64,000 nucleotides of DNA from Brevibacillus reuszeri (GCF_002897295.1 NZ_BEXF01000005.1:248001-312000), one strand, 5' to 3'. Numbered from the stretch's first letter, positions 54,009 to 63,349 are shown. Numbers and translations are program-made. Notes: generated from the letters alone by a model not told the origin.

Positions 54009-55286
54009 ATGGCTGATCTTAGTATAAATCTGGCGGGTATTAAATCCCCCAATCCTTTTTGGCTAGCTTCTGCGCCTCCAACCAATTCCGGTTATCAGGT
54101 ACAGCGTGCATTTGAGGCAGGCTGGGGTGGAGCTGTATGGAAAACCCTGGGCGAGCCGATTATCAATGTCACGTCGCGTTTTGCAGGATTAACCTATGGC
54201 GGTCAGCGCGTTTTCGGATTTAACAATATCGAGCTGATTACGGATAAACCACTAGAAGTCAATCTCAAAGAAATGGACGAAACCAAAAAGCGCTTCCCCA
54301 AGCATACACTGATTGCTTCCCTGATGGTCGAGCACAAGCAAGAAGCCTGGCACGAAATTGTAAAAAAAGTAGAGGCAATCGGTGTAGATGGCCTAGAGCT
54401 TAATTTTGGCTGTCCGCACGGGATGGCAGAACGCGGAATGGGTTCAGCAGTAGGACAGCATCCTGATCTCATCCGTCAGCAGGTGGAATGGGTAAAAGAA
54501 GTGGCGCAAACCCCTGTGATCGTCAAGCTCACGCCTAACATTACCGATATTCGTTTTACGGCACGCGCAGCTAGGCAGGGCGGCGCTGATGCGATCAGTA
54601 TGATTAATACGATCAACAGCTTGATGGGAGTGGATTTAGACAAGTGGCTGCCGATCCCGCACGTGGATGGAAAAGGTGCTCACGGTGGTTACTGTGGACC
54701 CGCGGTTAAACCGATTGCCTTGAACATGGTAGCCGAGTGCGCTCGTGATCCACAGATCGGCATCCCTATTTCCGGTATTGGTGGTATATCCAATTGGCGG
54801 GATACAGTGGAGTTTTTACTCATGGGTGCGTCAGGCGTACAAGTATGTACAGCAGCGATGCACCACGGGTTTCGGATCGTGGAGGACATGATTGATGGAC
54901 TTTCCAACTATCTGGATGCAAGAGGAATCGCTTCCGTCATGGATATCGTCGGGAAAGCAGTACCGACCTATTCCGATTGGGGACATCTCAATCTGAATTA
55001 CAAGGTAGTCGCAAGAATTAACGAGGAAACCTGTATTAATTGCAACAAATGCCATATCGCATGTGAAGACACCTCCCATCAATGTATTGATATCGTAAGT
55101 GATGCTGCTACAGGTAAAGAACGTCTAGTTGTGAGAGAAGAAGACTGTGTAGGCTGCAATCTCTGCTCTATTGTTTGTCCTGTAGAAGGGACGATTGATA
55201 TGGTAGAAATCCCGAATGATTTACAGCCGCTGAGCTGGAACCAAAGACAGGCTGCACTGGCTGCTGGGGGAACCTGCGAGACATAA
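54009..55286 (+). CDS. preA: NAD-dependent dihydropyrimidine dehydrogenase subunit PreA
   Basis: A 425-aa catalytic subunit. The first 330 residues form an FMN-binding barrel like dihydroorotate dehydrogenase (NFGCPHGMAERGMG, VKLTPNITDI, PISGIGGISNWRD). The C-terminal part carries two 4Fe-4S motifs (CINCNKCHIAC and CVGCNLCSIVC) that pass electrons from PreT. The cysteine of the active-site loop lies in FGCPHG. ATG 54009 follows GGAGGAG. Together with PreT it makes the first step of the pathway. Confidence 0.9.
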   Translation: MADLSINLAGIKSPNPFWLASAPPTNSGYQVQRAFEAGWGGAVWKTLGEPIINVTSRFAGLTYGGQRVFGFNNIELITDKPLEVNLKEMDETKKRFPKHTLIASLMVEHKQEAWHEIVKKVEAIGVDGLELNFGCPHGMAERGMGSAVGQHPDLIRQQVEWVKEVAQTPVIVKLTPNITDIRFTARAARQGGADAISMINTINSLMGVDLDKWLPIPHVDGKGAHGGYCGPAVKPIALNMVAECARDPQIGIPISGIGGISNWRDTVEFLLMGASGVQVCTAAMHHGFRIVEDMIDGLSNYLDARGIASVMDIVGKAVPTYSDWGHLNLNYKVVARINEETCINCNKCHIACEDTSHQCIDIVSDAATGKERLVVREEDCVGCNLCSIVCPVEGTIDMVEIPNDLQPLSWNQRQAALAAGGTCET

Positions 55287-55333
55287 AGAAGGGAATCTTT
55301 TAGGCGCAACGTGCATAGCGTGTACTAGGGAAG

Positions 55334-55352
55334 GGCACGTCTTTTACGTGCC
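55334..55352 (+). promoter_or_regulatory. Intercistronic hairpin between preA and the dihydropyrimidinase gene
   Basis: GGCACGT-N5-ACGTGCC, perfect 7-bp stem without a T tail, 32 bp before the next start. Confidence 0.45.
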
Positions 55353-55383
55353 TGTTCTATCGATGGAAGGGGAGGTAGCAGGC

Positions 55384-56769
55384 ATGAAAAAATGGATTCG
55401 TAATGGCACCATTGTGACTGCGTCCGAGGCGTATCAGGCGGACATTCTGATTGAAGGGGAGAAGGTAGTCGCGATTGGCTCTAACCTGGATACGGTAGGT
55501 GCAGAGGTGATTGACGCAACAGGCTGCTACCTCCTCCCTGGTGGAATTGATCCGCATACTCATCTTGATATGCCGTTCGGTGGGACCGTCACCTCAGACA
55601 ACTTTTTTACAGGGACGAAGGCTGCGGCATTTGGCGGTACGACGAGTGTCGTTGACTTCTGCCTAACGAATAAAGGGGAGTCGCTGCATTCGGCGATCTC
55701 GACCTGGCATGAAAAGGCTCGTGGAAAAGCTGTCGTGGACTACGGGTTTCATCTGATGATTTCAGATGCAAACGATCAGGTTCTCGAAGAGCTGCAATCC
55801 GTTATTGTCTCCGAAGGAATCACTTCGTTGAAGGTGTTCATGGCATATAAAAACGTTTTGATGGCAGATGACGAAACCCTATTTAAAACACTCATTCGCG
55901 CCAAAGAGCTAGGGGCACTGGTTCAGGTTCACGCTGAAAATGGTGACGTCATTGATTATTTAACGAAAGAAGCGCTGGCAGAAGGAAACACTGACCCCGT
56001 TTATCACGCACATACACGTCCTCCAGAAGCGGAGGGTGAAGCAACTGGTCGGGCGATTGCCTTGACTGCCTTGGCAGATGCTCAGCTGTATGTGGTTCAT
56101 GTGTCGTGTGCGGATGCGGTGAGACGTATTGCCGAAGCACGTGAAAAAGGCTGGAACATTTACGGGGAAACATGCCCACAGTATCTTGTTCTGGATATTA
56201 CCGATTTAGAAAAGCCGGATTTTGAAGGTGCCAAATACGTGTGGTCGCCACCGCTGCGGGAAAAGTGGAATCAGGATGTGCTATGGAGCGCGTTGAAAAA
56301 TGGTATTCTGCAAACCGTTGGGTCTGATCACTGCCCATTCAATTTCTCTGGACAAAAGGAATTGGGACGAGGGGATTTTACGAAAATACCGAATGGCGGG
56401 CCGATTATTGAAGATCGGATGACGCTCCTTTTCTCAGAAGGGGTGCGAAAGGGCAAAATCAGTCTCAATCAATTTGTGGATATTACATCGACGAAAGTAG
56501 CCAAACTGTTTGGGATGTTCCCGCAAAAAGGAACGATTGCAGTAGGCTCTGATGCGGATATCGTATTGTTTGATCCGACAGTCCAGCGCACGATATCGGT
56601 GGAGACGCACCATATGAACGTAGATTACAACCCGTTCGAAGGCAAGGAAGTGTATGGCGAGGTGGTATCGGTGCTGTCTCGTGGCGCTTTTGTCATCCGC
56701 AATAAGCAATTTGTAGGGCAGGCGGGTGCTGGACGGTATGTCAAACGATCTACATTTGCCAAGCCATAG
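55384..56769 (+). CDS. hydA: Dihydropyrimidinase
   Basis: A 461-aa cyclic amidohydrolase that opens dihydrouracil to N-carbamoyl-beta-alanine. Metal ligands are in GGIDPHTHLDMP (about 56-67), a carboxylated Lys150 in SLKVFMAYK, and later histidines in QVHAEN and VHVSCADA, with Asp in GSDHCPF. ATG 55384 follows GGGGAGG; the open frame before it has no site. The neighbours on both sides supply the preceding and following reactions. Confidence 0.9.
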   Translation: MKKWIRNGTIVTASEAYQADILIEGEKVVAIGSNLDTVGAEVIDATGCYLLPGGIDPHTHLDMPFGGTVTSDNFFTGTKAAAFGGTTSVVDFCLTNKGESLHSAISTWHEKARGKAVVDYGFHLMISDANDQVLEELQSVIVSEGITSLKVFMAYKNVLMADDETLFKTLIRAKELGALVQVHAENGDVIDYLTKEALAEGNTDPVYHAHTRPPEAEGEATGRAIALTALADAQLYVVHVSCADAVRRIAEAREKGWNIYGETCPQYLVLDITDLEKPDFEGAKYVWSPPLREKWNQDVLWSALKNGILQTVGSDHCPFNFSGQKELGRGDFTKIPNGGPIIEDRMTLLFSEGVRKGKISLNQFVDITSTKVAKLFGMFPQKGTIAVGSDADIVLFDPTVQRTISVETHHMNVDYNPFEGKEVYGEVVSVLSRGAFVIRNKQFVGQAGAGRYVKRSTFAKP

Positions 56770-56805
56770 AAGTGAGAGTGACAAGAAAAAGAGGGGGGAG
56801 CGGAA

Positions 56806-57696
56806 ATGGGAAGCAAGGTCAGTATCGGATTAATCCAAGCGAAAAACGATGTGAATGGAGACGAACCGGTTCATCTCCACAAAGAGAAAGCGATCGAGAA
56901 GCATGTCAGGATGGTTCGAGAAGCAGCAGCTAAGGGCGCCCAGATCATATGCCTGCAAGAAATCTTTTACGGACCGTACTTCTGCTCCGAACAAAATACA
57001 AAATGGTATGAATCCGCTGAAGAAGTGCCTAACGGTCCAACTGTACAGCTTTTTTCTGCACTCGCTCGCGAATTAGGGACAGTTTTGATTTTGCCTGTCT
57101 ACGAACGTGTAGGAATTGGGACTTACTACAATACTGCGGCTGTCATCGATGCAGATGGGACGTATTTAGGGAAGTACCGCAAGCAGCATATCCCGCATGT
57201 CGGGGTTGGCAATAACGGATGCGGTTTTTGGGAGAAGTATTACTTCAAGCCTGGAAACCTGGGCTACCCAGTATTTGATACGGCCTTTGCAAAGGTAGGC
57301 GTTTATATCTGCTACGATCGTCATTTCCCAGAAGGAGCACGCTTGCTCGGCCTAGGTGGTGCGGAAATCGTGTTTAACCCTTCGGCGACGGTAGCCGGGT
57401 TATCGGAATATTTGTGGAAGCTTGAGCAGCCGGCACATGCCGTGGCCAATGGCTATTATGTTGCAGCCATCAATCGGGTAGGATTCGAGGCACCTTGGAA
57501 CATGGGAGAATTTTACGGACAGTCGTATCTCGTAGACCCCCGAGGACAATTTGTGGCGGTAGGCAGTAGAGATCAGGATGAGGTCATTATTGCGGAAATG
57601 GATCGAGACCGCATCCACGAAGTGAGAGACACGTGGCAGTTTTATCGCGATCGTCGACCAGAGACTTACGATGACATGGTAAAGCTATTGCCGTAA
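56806..57696 (+). CDS. Beta-ureidopropionase (N-carbamoyl-beta-alanine amidohydrolase), nitrilase superfamily
   Basis: A 296-aa carbon-nitrogen hydrolase. The catalytic triad is Glu52 (CLQEIF), Lys126 (YRKQHIPH) and Cys169 (VYICYDRHFPEG). It should release beta-alanine, CO2 and ammonia from the product of dihydropyrimidinase. N-carbamoylputrescine amidases are close relatives; the operon decides in favour of the pyrimidine pathway. ATG 56806 has GGGGGGAG upstream. Confidence 0.85.
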   Translation: MGSKVSIGLIQAKNDVNGDEPVHLHKEKAIEKHVRMVREAAAKGAQIICLQEIFYGPYFCSEQNTKWYESAEEVPNGPTVQLFSALARELGTVLILPVYERVGIGTYYNTAAVIDADGTYLGKYRKQHIPHVGVGNNGCGFWEKYYFKPGNLGYPVFDTAFAKVGVYICYDRHFPEGARLLGLGGAEIVFNPSATVAGLSEYLWKLEQPAHAVANGYYVAAINRVGFEAPWNMGEFYGQSYLVDPRGQFVAVGSRDQDEVIIAEMDRDRIHEVRDTWQFYRDRRPETYDDMVKLLP

Positions 57697-57700
57697 GAAA

Positions 57701-57739
57701 AGGGAGAGGGAGGTGCTAGCCAGGCATCTTCCTCCTTTT
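57701..57739 (+). terminator. Probable terminator of the preT-preA-hydA-ureidopropionase operon
   Basis: GGGAGAGGGAGGTGC pairs imperfectly with GCATCTTCCTCC, ending in TTTTG. Confidence 0.55.
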
Positions 57740-57790
57740 GTCATGAGCAGGCAGTCTCCTATATCAATTGCACATAAGGGGAGTACAGGG

Positions 57791-58315
57791 ATGAGGCAAA
57801 TGGTTTATCGAGGTGTCGAATATGGGGAAGCCGTACGTGTCGTGCAGGCGCAGCGGTACGAAAGAGAGGAGCGCCGCCTTTTTCAGAATGGTGCCAGAGC
57901 CAAAGCCGTTTTCGGATCAGGGGTGTATCTGGTGAGCAATCCAGAGATTGCAGCGCAGTATGCTATTTGTCATGCAGAGACAATGTGGGATAAAGCAGCG
58001 ATACTCCGTCAGGAAATCCTTTTGCCGGGACTTTTTTGCTTGGACGAGCGTTATGGAGAAAACGAACTGCGTACTGACGCTCTGCGCACTCGGCATACGG
58101 AGCAATATTTGAAGGATCGATCCCAGTCCATGGATAATCAGGAGTGGTTGGAGTGGACTGGAGATGAGGTGCGGTTATACCTCATTGCCTGTGGATACCG
58201 GGGGATTCGCTACCGAATCAGCCCGGACCTTACGTACTATATTTGCTATGAACCTGATGTGCAAATTAGCCAAATTTCTATTTTGTCAGTGTTAGATGTA
58301 AGTGAAATAACCTAA
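57791..58315 (+). CDS. Uncharacterised protein, resembles ADP-ribosyltransferase fold
   Basis: A 174-aa soluble protein. The order of segments fits an ART/PARP-like fold: a start strand MVYRGVEYG, then a loop and [18 protein letters not shown] (about 40-57), which resembles the G-x-G-V-Y-x-(5)-A-x-x-Y core that surrounds NAD, and finally [16 protein letters not shown] as the closing strand. The third catalytic residue (Glu) is not evident; [11 protein letters not shown] could supply it. It may be an inactive or distant member. ATG 57791 follows AAGGGGAG by 7 bp. Function unknown; not obviously part of the pyrimidine operon. Confidence 0.5.
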   Translation: MRQMVYRGVEYGEAVRVVQAQRYEREERRLFQNGARAKAVFGSGVYLVSNPEIAAQYAICHAETMWDKAAILRQEILLPGLFCLDERYGENELRTDALRTRHTEQYLKDRSQSMDNQEWLEWTGDEVRLYLIACGYRGIRYRISPDLTYYICYEPDVQISQISILSVLDVSEIT

Positions 58316-58368
58316 GACTATCGACTTGGTTCATAATGTTTGGTAAGATTAGACAATATTCGAGCTTT

Positions 58369-58387
58369 TTCAACCATATTCAACCAT
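58369..58387 (+). repeat. Two tandem 9-bp direct repeats before the chemoreceptor gene
   Basis: TTCAACCAT occurs at 58369-58377 and 58379-58387, one helical turn apart. Possible regulator site. Confidence 0.35.
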
Positions 58388-58419
58388 TTACCATCGAACA
58401 GGAGGATTGCCAAACTAAC

Positions 58420-60132
58420 ATGAGTCTTTTTCGCAATTTAAGTACCCGAGCAAAAATGTTTTGCTTAATTAGCTTGATGGCTGTTTTCTTGATTGGTGTG
58501 GCCTTGACGGGCTTTTATCACGTGAAAGTCTCTGGTGATCGCATTCAATCCATGTATCAGGAGCAGCTGCTGCCAGTTAAGTGGATTAACGACTGGCGTC
58601 AAGAAATTCGTGCGATTGATGGATTGATTTACAAAATGATTTTGGATCCGTCTCCGGCGATTGTCGCAGAGTATGAGGCGGAGTTGGAAGAGCGGATTGC
58701 ATCTGCTGACAAAACATTCGAACAACTGAAACAGGCACATCTTGATGAAAAGGAAAAGGAAAGTGTCCAAATTTTACAAGAGCTGCTTGATCAGTATCGA
58801 ACCGACCAAACAGAAGTAGTCAAGCTCATTGAAGCTCAGCAAGCAGATCAGGCTTATGCTTATTACAAGTCAACAGACAAGACATTGAACTGGATCAATC
58901 AGGAACAGCTGCAATGGGCTACATACAAGGCCGAGCAGGCCGAGCAGATTCGCCTGGAAAACGAAAATGATTCTAAAGCAGGTATTACGCTCCTCATCAT
59001 TGTAGGTGCTGCATCTGTGGTGGTGGCGGCGTTCCTCGGCTTTATGATTGCTCGGTTGATTTCAGAGCCACTACGTGTTGTACAAAAGAGAATGGAAGAG
59101 CTCGCTCAAGGAAATTTGGCTGTAGAGCCAGTTACCTATGTGACTCGCGATGAGGTTGGTAGACTTGGCGTTGCGTTCAATGAGCTGGTCAGCAATTTCC
59201 GATCCTTGATTGAACAAGTAAAAGTCGCTGGTGAACAAGTGGCAGCGTCTTCTGAGGAATTGTCTGCAAGCGCTGAGCAATCTGCTCATGCAACTGAGCA
59301 GGCAATTGGAAGTGTACAGCAAATCGCCTCAGCGTCCGAGATACAGTCTCAGCGTACCCAAGAGAGTGTGCGTGTAATGGAAGAGATGTCTATCGCGATT
59401 GGTCGCATTGCGGACACATCGAGCGCGGTTACGGAAGTTTCTGCCAAGGCAGCACAAGATGCAGAGCAAGGAAATGTGCAGATTCAGCAAGCTGTTACCC
59501 AAATGGATACTCTCTCTACCTCGGTGAACCATGCGGCAGACCTGGTGCAGCAATTAGGTGTTCGTTCGGAAGCAATCGGACAAATCGTAGACGTTATTAC
59601 CGGAATTGCCTCGCAAACGAATCTACTGGCACTTAATGCAGCGATTGAGGCTGCTCGTGCAGGTGAGCACGGTAGAGGGTTCGCGGTGGTGGCAGATGAA
59701 GTGCGCAAGCTGGCTGAGCAGTCCGAGGAATCGGCTCGCGAAATCGCGCGTTTGATTGGGGAAATCCAGACAGAAACGACGCAAGTAGTTGACGTCATGA
59801 TGGCTGGAACCGAAGAGGCGAAAAAAGGTGCCGTCGTCGTTCAAGAAGCGGGACAAACCTTCCAGCGAATAGTGGCAAGCTCACAGGACGTAGCAGATCA
59901 AATTCAGGAAGTATCTGCAGCGACAGAAGAAATGTCTGCGAGCGTCCAGCAAGTAGCTTCAGCGATGGACGAAATGAATCGACTTGCAGAAGAAGCTTCT
60001 GTGCATACACAAGGCGTATCTGCAGGGGCAAAGGAGCAGCTGGCTTCCATGCAGGAAATTGCTCATTCTAGCAATAATTTGAATCAGCTCTCCCATGAGC
60101 TGCAAGAATCAATTAGCCAATTCAAATGGTAG
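58420..60132 (+). CDS. Methyl-accepting chemotaxis protein
   Basis: A 570-aa receptor. Membrane helix 1 is at about 13-34 ([18 protein letters not shown]), a four-helix-bundle sensor (4HB_MCP type) follows to about 188, helix 2 is at about 190-212, then HAMP and the long signalling coiled coil. The kinase-contact tip reads [20 protein letters not shown], then [19 protein letters not shown]. Glu-Glu and Gln-Glu pairs in the flanking helices are probable methylation sites. ATG 58420 lies 14 bp from AGGAGG, longer than usual. The ligand is unknown. Confidence 0.88.
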   Translation: MSLFRNLSTRAKMFCLISLMAVFLIGVALTGFYHVKVSGDRIQSMYQEQLLPVKWINDWRQEIRAIDGLIYKMILDPSPAIVAEYEAELEERIASADKTFEQLKQAHLDEKEKESVQILQELLDQYRTDQTEVVKLIEAQQADQAYAYYKSTDKTLNWINQEQLQWATYKAEQAEQIRLENENDSKAGITLLIIVGAASVVVAAFLGFMIARLISEPLRVVQKRMEELAQGNLAVEPVTYVTRDEVGRLGVAFNELVSNFRSLIEQVKVAGEQVAASSEELSASAEQSAHATEQAIGSVQQIASASEIQSQRTQESVRVMEEMSIAIGRIADTSSAVTEVSAKAAQDAEQGNVQIQQAVTQMDTLSTSVNHAADLVQQLGVRSEAIGQIVDVITGIASQTNLLALNAAIEAARAGEHGRGFAVVADEVRKLAEQSEESAREIARLIGEIQTETTQVVDVMMAGTEEAKKGAVVVQEAGQTFQRIVASSQDVADQIQEVSAATEEMSASVQQVASAMDEMNRLAEEASVHTQGVSAGAKEQLASMQEIAHSSNNLNQLSHELQESISQFKW

Positions 60133-60142
60133 GCATGATGGA

Positions 60143-60184
60143 AAAAAGACTGACAGTCCCACAAACGGATTGTCAGTCTTTTTT
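60143..60184. terminator. Bidirectional terminator between convergent genes
   Basis: AAAAGACTGACA pairs with TGTCAGTCTTTT and both strands end in T runs. Confidence 0.85.
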
Positions 60185-60196
60185 GTACTAGAACTA

Positions 60197-61687
60197 TTAA
60201 GAGGCACGAGACGTACTTGTACGCTCAGTTACTTGCTCGTAGTCTTTTGCGCTCATAATGGTTGCATCGCCTTTCATCATCCAGGTATAAACCGCAAGAG
60301 AAATCAACAAGCCGATCGTCCAGGCGTTATCCCAAATGATTTCTAAACCAGGGATTAATTTGCTGATGAATGGAATGGCAATCCCGATGAGCATGGCCCA
60401 GATTGCCCTTGTATTAAATCCGGTTTTGTATGAATAAATACCATTCGTTTTATAAAGCTCGGTTAAATGAATGCGTCTTTTCCGAACGAGCCAGTAGTCT
60501 GCGATCGCAATGCCGTCGATCGGACCTAGCAATGCGCCATACGTCCCTAGCCACAGGAAAATATAGTTACCAAAGTTTTCGAGGATATACCAAGGCTGCA
60601 TCAGCAAGGAAACTACCCCTGCAATTATGGCACCAGCTTCATAGGAGAGACGGCGGGGTGCAAGGTTTTCTACGGCTCTTGCAGGAGCGACGATATTCGC
60701 TGCTACGTTCGTGGTTAAGGTCGCAAGGATGATACCGATCGTTCCCAGGAAGATGGCAAAGGGAGAGAACTTCGCCAAAACAGCTGCAGGATCCCACAGG
60801 GCTTCTCCGTAAATCACGACGGTAGCGGAGGCAACTGCTACCCCGATGAAGGAAAAGCCTCCCATAGTGGTTGGCAGAGAAGCCGATTGTCCAACGATCT
60901 GAGCCTTCTGACTCTTAGCATAGCGGCAAAAGTCGGGAATGTTTAGAGCCATGGTCGCCCAGAATGCGATTGCTCCTGTCAATGCCGGGAAGAATACTTT
61001 AAGAAATTCCCCAGTGGTAGTGAATTTGGAAGGAGCGGAAAGCATCGGACCCCATCCACCGGCTTTCGTCAGTGCCCAAACGAGGAGTGCAAGGCTCATG
61101 ATGATCAAGATAGGTGCTGCCCAGGCTTCCATTTTTCTGATCGCTTCTGGCCCACGATAAGCGACGAACACATTCAGCAACCAAAAGCCGAAGAAGGCGA
61201 TCCACAGATGGCCGGGAACACTTGCCCAGTTTGTCATCGACATGAGTAGAGTGTCAATCGCAGCTCCGCCAAACCAACAGTTGATGCCGAACCAGCCGGC
61301 ACCAATCAATCCACGAGCGACTGCAGGAATGTGCGCTCCTTTTGAACCAAACCAGAGCCGTGCAAATACAGGATAAGGAATCCCAAACTTCGTTCCAGCG
61401 TGTGAGTTGAGGAGAATGGGGATAAGGACAATACAGTTCCCGAGAATGATCGTCAAAATGGCTTGCCACCAGTTCATTCCGAGTGAAATCAAACCTGCTG
61501 CCATCGCATAGGTCGGCAAACAGATCGACATACCGATCCAAAGACTGGCGAAATTGTACGAAGTCCAGGTATGTTCAGCGGTAGTTGTGGGACGCAATCC
61601 TTCATTATAGAGCGGACTGTCTTTGATGAGGCTTTCGCCTTCATTTGTAAGGGTAACGATCCCGTTTGATTCCGTCTGCGTTTTCAT
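60197..61687 (-). CDS. NCS1 family nucleobase/allantoin/hydantoin permease
   Basis: A 496-aa membrane protein with 12 predicted helices of the nucleobase:cation symporter-1 fold. The N-terminus SPLYNEGLRPTTTAEHTW and helix 1 with YNFASLWIGMSICL are hallmarks; GLIGAGWFGINCWFGG lies in helix 3. It lies close to the pyrimidine genes, so uracil, thymine or a dihydropyrimidine/hydantoin is the likely cargo, though PucI-type allantoin transport cannot be excluded. ATG at 61685-61687 follows AAAGGAGGG. Confidence 0.85.
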   Translation of the reverse strand: MKTQTESNGIVTLTNEGESLIKDSPLYNEGLRPTTTAEHTWTSYNFASLWIGMSICLPTYAMAAGLISLGMNWWQAILTIILGNCIVLIPILLNSHAGTKFGIPYPVFARLWFGSKGAHIPAVARGLIGAGWFGINCWFGGAAIDTLLMSMTNWASVPGHLWIAFFGFWLLNVFVAYRGPEAIRKMEAWAAPILIIMSLALLVWALTKAGGWGPMLSAPSKFTTTGEFLKVFFPALTGAIAFWATMALNIPDFCRYAKSQKAQIVGQSASLPTTMGGFSFIGVAVASATVVIYGEALWDPAAVLAKFSPFAIFLGTIGIILATLTTNVAANIVAPARAVENLAPRRLSYEAGAIIAGVVSLLMQPWYILENFGNYIFLWLGTYGALLGPIDGIAIADYWLVRKRRIHLTELYKTNGIYSYKTGFNTRAIWAMLIGIAIPFISKLIPGLEIIWDNAWTIGLLISLAVYTWMMKGDATIMSAKDYEQVTERTSTSRAS

Positions 61688-61843
61688 TACGATCCCTCCT
61701 TTTCGTTCCGTATGTGTCTCGCATCCGGACAACTGCCCCGGTTTGTCTCGAATACAAGTTGTAACATTATATTGGGGGAGATAAGACCTAATTCCTCAAT
61801 TTTGACAAAATTGCGACAAGCTTTTAACGGAGGAAGAAGTAGC

Positions 61844-61872
61844 TTGACAGACATCTCTTCGCCCCGTATCAT
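61844..61872 (+). promoter_or_regulatory. Sigma-A promoter of the GNAT gene
   Basis: TTGACA (61844-61849), 17-bp spacer, TATCAT (61867-61872). A hairpin in the leader (CTGT-ac-TGGC / GCCA-ga-ACAG, 61891-61920) ends 2 bp before the ribosome site. Confidence 0.65.
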
Positions 61873-61936
61873 AGAAAAAATTTCTGGGAGCTGTACTGGC
61901 TATACCTTTTGCCAGAACAGTAGAGGAGAGATGATC

Positions 61937-62527
61937 ATGTTGCAAATCGCACCTGTTACATTGGCAGGCAAGCTCGTTCGTCTGGAGCCCATGAGTCCTG
62001 AGCATATCGATGGTTTATGGGAAGCCGGGAAGTTTGAGCAAATCTGGAGTTATATGTCCATCATGATGAATACGCCAGAGGATACGCGTTTATTTGTTGA
62101 ACAGGCTTTGCAAAATCAACGGGAAGGGACAGAGCTTCCCTTTGTCATCATCAGCCAGGAATCGGGGAAAATTATTGGAAGCACGAGATTTTTAGGCATT
62201 TCTCGCAAGGATCGTGGATTGGAAATTGGTTTTACCTGGCTGACGCCATCCGTGTGGAAAACAGCTGTAAATACAGAGTGCAAATGGCTATTGCTTTGTC
62301 ACTGCTTCGAAGATCTGGGATGTATTCGTGTGCAGCTCAAAACGGATTCGCGCAATCTCAACTCTCAACGAGCGATCAAGCGTATTGGCGGAGTTTATGA
62401 AGGTGTATTGCGAAATCATATGGTCATGCGAGATGGATACATTCGTGATTCTGTTTACTTTAGCTTCATAGACAAAGAATGGCAGGCTGCAAAGGAAAAG
62501 CTGCAATTGTTGCTGTTTGGTGAATAA
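61937..62527 (+). CDS. GNAT-family acetyltransferase (RimJ/RimL type)
   Basis: A 196-aa protein of the group that acetylates ribosomal protein N-termini or small amines. It begins with the usual LAGKLVRLEPMSPEHIDGL, has GKIIGSTRFLGI and EIGFTWLTPSVW, and ends with LNSQRAIKRIGGVYEGVLR. GAGGAG lies 8 bp before ATG 61937; ATG 61931 is too close. The target cannot be read. Confidence 0.8.
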   Translation: MLQIAPVTLAGKLVRLEPMSPEHIDGLWEAGKFEQIWSYMSIMMNTPEDTRLFVEQALQNQREGTELPFVIISQESGKIIGSTRFLGISRKDRGLEIGFTWLTPSVWKTAVNTECKWLLLCHCFEDLGCIRVQLKTDSRNLNSQRAIKRIGGVYEGVLRNHMVMRDGYIRDSVYFSFIDKEWQAAKEKLQLLLFGE

Positions 62528-62540
62528 ACGGCTCAAATGA

Positions 62541-62570
62541 TTGTAGGTTGAAAGGCTGGATGTGTACAAT
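62541..62570 (+). promoter_or_regulatory. Possible promoter of the DUF3054 gene
   Basis: TTGTAG (62541-62546), 18-bp spacer, TACAAT (62565-62570). Confidence 0.45.
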
Positions 62571-62623
62571 AGGGAAGAACTACGTAAGACCTATTTCTGA
62601 AAGCAAGGAAAAGAGGATTATGT

Positions 62624-63037
62624 ATGAGACTGCGTATCTCGCCGGCTGGCTATGTGCTGTTTACCGGGGATCTGGTCGCCTTCCTGTTATTCGTTTACTA
62701 CGGAAAGTTGGCCCATCATTTGCCTGTTACATTTATCGGGATGCTGGAAACGCTGGCTCCCTTTTTGATCGGATGGCTTATCGCGATGCTTTTATTTAGA
62801 AGCTACATCCCACGTGCGTACGAAAGTGCAGGTCGCCTGTTACTTTCCACGCTATTGACCTGGACAGTAGCGGCACCTATTGGACTCGTCCTGCGTTCTT
62901 GGTGGACAGGTGTTCCGATCACACTGTTATTTACCGCGGTTACTTACTTCATCACTCTCGCTTTTTTATTGGGGTGGCGTGTACCGTTTGCGATCGTCTT
63001 CGCACTGAAAAAGCGTAGCAGTCGCACCGTAATGTAA
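62624..63037 (+). CDS. DUF3054 family membrane protein
   Basis: A 137-aa protein with four predicted helices; the first (AGYVLFTGDLVAFLLFVYYG) and LLLSTLLTWTVAAPIGLVLR match DUF3054. The tail is basic (KKRSSR). Function unknown. ATG 62624 follows AAGAGGA by 6 bp. Confidence 0.75.
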   Translation: MRLRISPAGYVLFTGDLVAFLLFVYYGKLAHHLPVTFIGMLETLAPFLIGWLIAMLLFRSYIPRAYESAGRLLLSTLLTWTVAAPIGLVLRSWWTGVPITLLFTAVTYFITLAFLLGWRVPFAIVFALKKRSSRTVM

Positions 63038-63102
63038 ACCCGCAAAATAAAGAGTAAAGTGCCGGCAGTTGGTTACGCTATCCTGAGAGGGAGGTGGACC
63101 AA

Positions 63103-63234
63103 ATGGGCAAAAATAACAACAGTAAGGATCTCGGGAAAAATCGTGGGAAAACGCTCGATCAGGGTGACCAGAATACGAACCTGCGACAATCCAATCACAA
63201 TGATCGCAATGAAGGAACAAGCAAAAGCCGCTGA
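63103..63234 (+). CDS. Small 43-aa hydrophilic protein, possibly a minor spore protein
   Basis: ATG 63103 has GGGAGGTGG upstream. The peptide is Asn/Lys/Arg/Gly-rich without hydrophobic segments (GKNNNSKDLGKNRGKTLDQG). This composition resembles minor small acid-soluble spore proteins such as SspN, but no motif proves it. The stop codon lies in the left arm of the terminator. Confidence 0.6.
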   Translation: MGKNNNSKDLGKNRGKTLDQGDQNTNLRQSNHNDRNEGTSKSR

Positions 63235-63257
63235 TTTTTCAGCGGTTTTCTTTTTTT
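63228..63257 (+). terminator. Rho-independent terminator overlapping the stop codon
   Basis: CCGCTGA (63228-63234) pairs with TCAGCGG (63239-63245), then a T-rich tail. Confidence 0.8.
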
Positions 63258-63305
63258 CGTTTAGTCGCGATTCCATGAGGAAAAACGGCGACGAAGAGAT
63301 GGTTG

Positions 63306-63314
63306 TGATATAAT
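63306..63314 (+). promoter_or_regulatory. Extended -10 promoter element
   Basis: TGATATAAT, 36 bp before the gene at 63350. No clear -35. Confidence 0.5.
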
Positions 63315-63349
63315 AGGTTTTGTTTTTTAAGCGAGTGGAGGGGAAAAGC

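Noticed and set aside
42667..61687. Purine/allantoin catabolism as the meaning of PucR and the NCS1 permease
   Set aside because: No allantoinase, uricase or xanthine dehydrogenase genes are present, whereas every pyrimidine step is.
61712..61936. N-terminal extension of the RimJ/L-type acetyltransferase
   Set aside because: Contains the promoter and a leader hairpin; ATG 61937 has GAGGAG at 8 bp.
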